From: Bacillota bacterium
Lineage (GTDB): Bacteria > Bacillota_A > Clostridia > DSM-8532
NCBI GenBank assembly: GCA_023424865.1
Contig: JAFADM010000251.1
Span: 1-7,531, forward strand
Direction of reading: 5' to 3'
DNA: 7,531 bases
In this document: positions 7,168-7,531 of the stretch, one piece after another
Numbering within the stretch: the stretch's first letter is position 1
Layout: the number at the start of each line of letters is the position of its first letter
Made by a program: the position numbers and the translations under genes
The notes under the pieces: generated by a model
Database searches by the model: none
Seen by the model: the letters and a program-made list of their open reading frames with translations, nothing else
What the model was told of the DNA's origin: nothing

Positions 7168-7214
7168 GAAGTCAAATGATAACAGGCAGCTTCATTACGG
7201 AGGTTAAGGCAAAA

Positions 7215-7531
7215 ATGAAGAAAAAAGACACAACCGGAATCCCTGTAAACATAAAACCAAAACCGGACAAAGGGGTAAAAAGAGAAAGCGATCTCAGGTA
7301 TGACTTTAAAAAGAACAGACTGCTTTTGCTCATGATTTTACCTGTCATTGTCTTCTTCTTTATTAATTCCTATCTGCCCATGGTGGGCATTTATTACGCA
7401 TTCACCCGCTTCGACTTTATCGGCGGCCTTTTCGGGAGCCCCTTTGTGGGCCTTGATAATTTCAGATACCTGTTCCAGTCGGGAATTTTGCTTAAGCTTA
7501 CGGCCAACACCCTTTTATACAATCTGGCTTT
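7215..7531 (+). CDS. Carbohydrate ABC importer permease, LplB/YtcP type (3' end outside window)
   Basis: The first 105 codons of a binding-protein-dependent permease run open to the window edge, so the gene is truncated only by the window. A lysine-rich cytoplasmic N-terminus (~1-36) is followed by a first membrane helix (LLLLMILPVIVFFFINSYLP, ~37-56), then PMVGIYYAF and the segment FGSPFVGLDNFRYLF (~78-92). This order is characteristic of the LplB-like permeases that import oligosaccharides or lipid-linked/uronic sugars together with a second permease (YtcP-like) and a lipoprotein binding protein, which would be expected just downstream. Residues near the cut (NTLLYNLAF) begin the next membrane part. 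The ATG has GGAGG (7199-7203) 11 bases upstream, slightly long spacing. Divergent orientation from the AraC-type regulator suggests regulation by it. The exact sugar cannot be read from this fragment. Confidence 0.9.
   Translation, partial: MKKKDTTGIPVNIKPKPDKGVKRESDLRYDFKKNRLLLLMILPVIVFFFINSYLPMVGIYYAFTRFDFIGGLFGSPFVGLDNFRYLFQSGILLKLTANTLLYNLA

Noticed and set aside
1..7531. Mobile elements, CRISPR arrays, tRNA/rRNA genes, toxin-antitoxin or defence systems
   Set aside because: No terminal inverted repeats, transposase motifs, regularly spaced repeats or tRNA-like folds were seen; all of the large frames are explained by ordinary transport, regulation and hydrolase genes.

Overview
The window looks like chromosomal DNA of a low-to-mid GC Bacillota (Firmicutes) member, probably a Clostridia or Paenibacillus-type plant-polysaccharide degrader. 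The reasons are strong AGGAGGTGATC-type ribosome binding sites, a TTG start codon, sigma-A-like promoters with the -10 box TAGAAT, and above all a membrane-anchored AraC regulator placed divergently from an LplB-type sugar permease. This is inference from gene style; no 16S or other phylogenetic marker is present.

Layout from left to right: (1) 1-713, plus strand, is the C-terminal part of a metallo-beta-lactamase-fold hydrolase whose start lies outside the window. (2) 737-791 is a 23-bp stem-loop that can terminate transcription from both sides. (3) 833-4551, minus strand, is a two-gene operon for a heterodimeric ABC exporter. The upstream gene (2659-4551) and the downstream gene (833-2662) overlap by 4 bp (ATGA). 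Their ATPase motifs are complementary, giving one consensus and one degenerate ATP site. (4) 4552-4698 is a short intergenic region with a minus-strand terminator for the gene on its right and a possible promoter/operator for the exporter. (5) 4699-6969, minus strand, is a 756-residue two-TM AraC-family regulator. (6) 6970-7214 is a divergent intergenic region with candidate promoters in both directions and a 7-bp-arm inverted repeat between them. (7) 7215 to the end, plus strand, is the N-terminal part of an LplB/YtcP-type permease of a carbohydrate ABC importer, cut by the window edge.

How the genes may work together: the AraC-type protein probably senses an extracellular ligand (or a ligand-loaded binding protein) and switches on the sugar importer that begins at 7215, with the inverted repeat at 7091-7118 as a possible binding site. 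The exporter is bounded by terminators on both sides, so it is probably a separate transcription unit, as is the hydrolase. No mobile element, CRISPR array, tRNA or rRNA was seen. I found no convincing undescribed system. The most useful leads are the unusual metal-ligand motif of the hydrolase, the candidate operators, and the asymmetric exporter pair.
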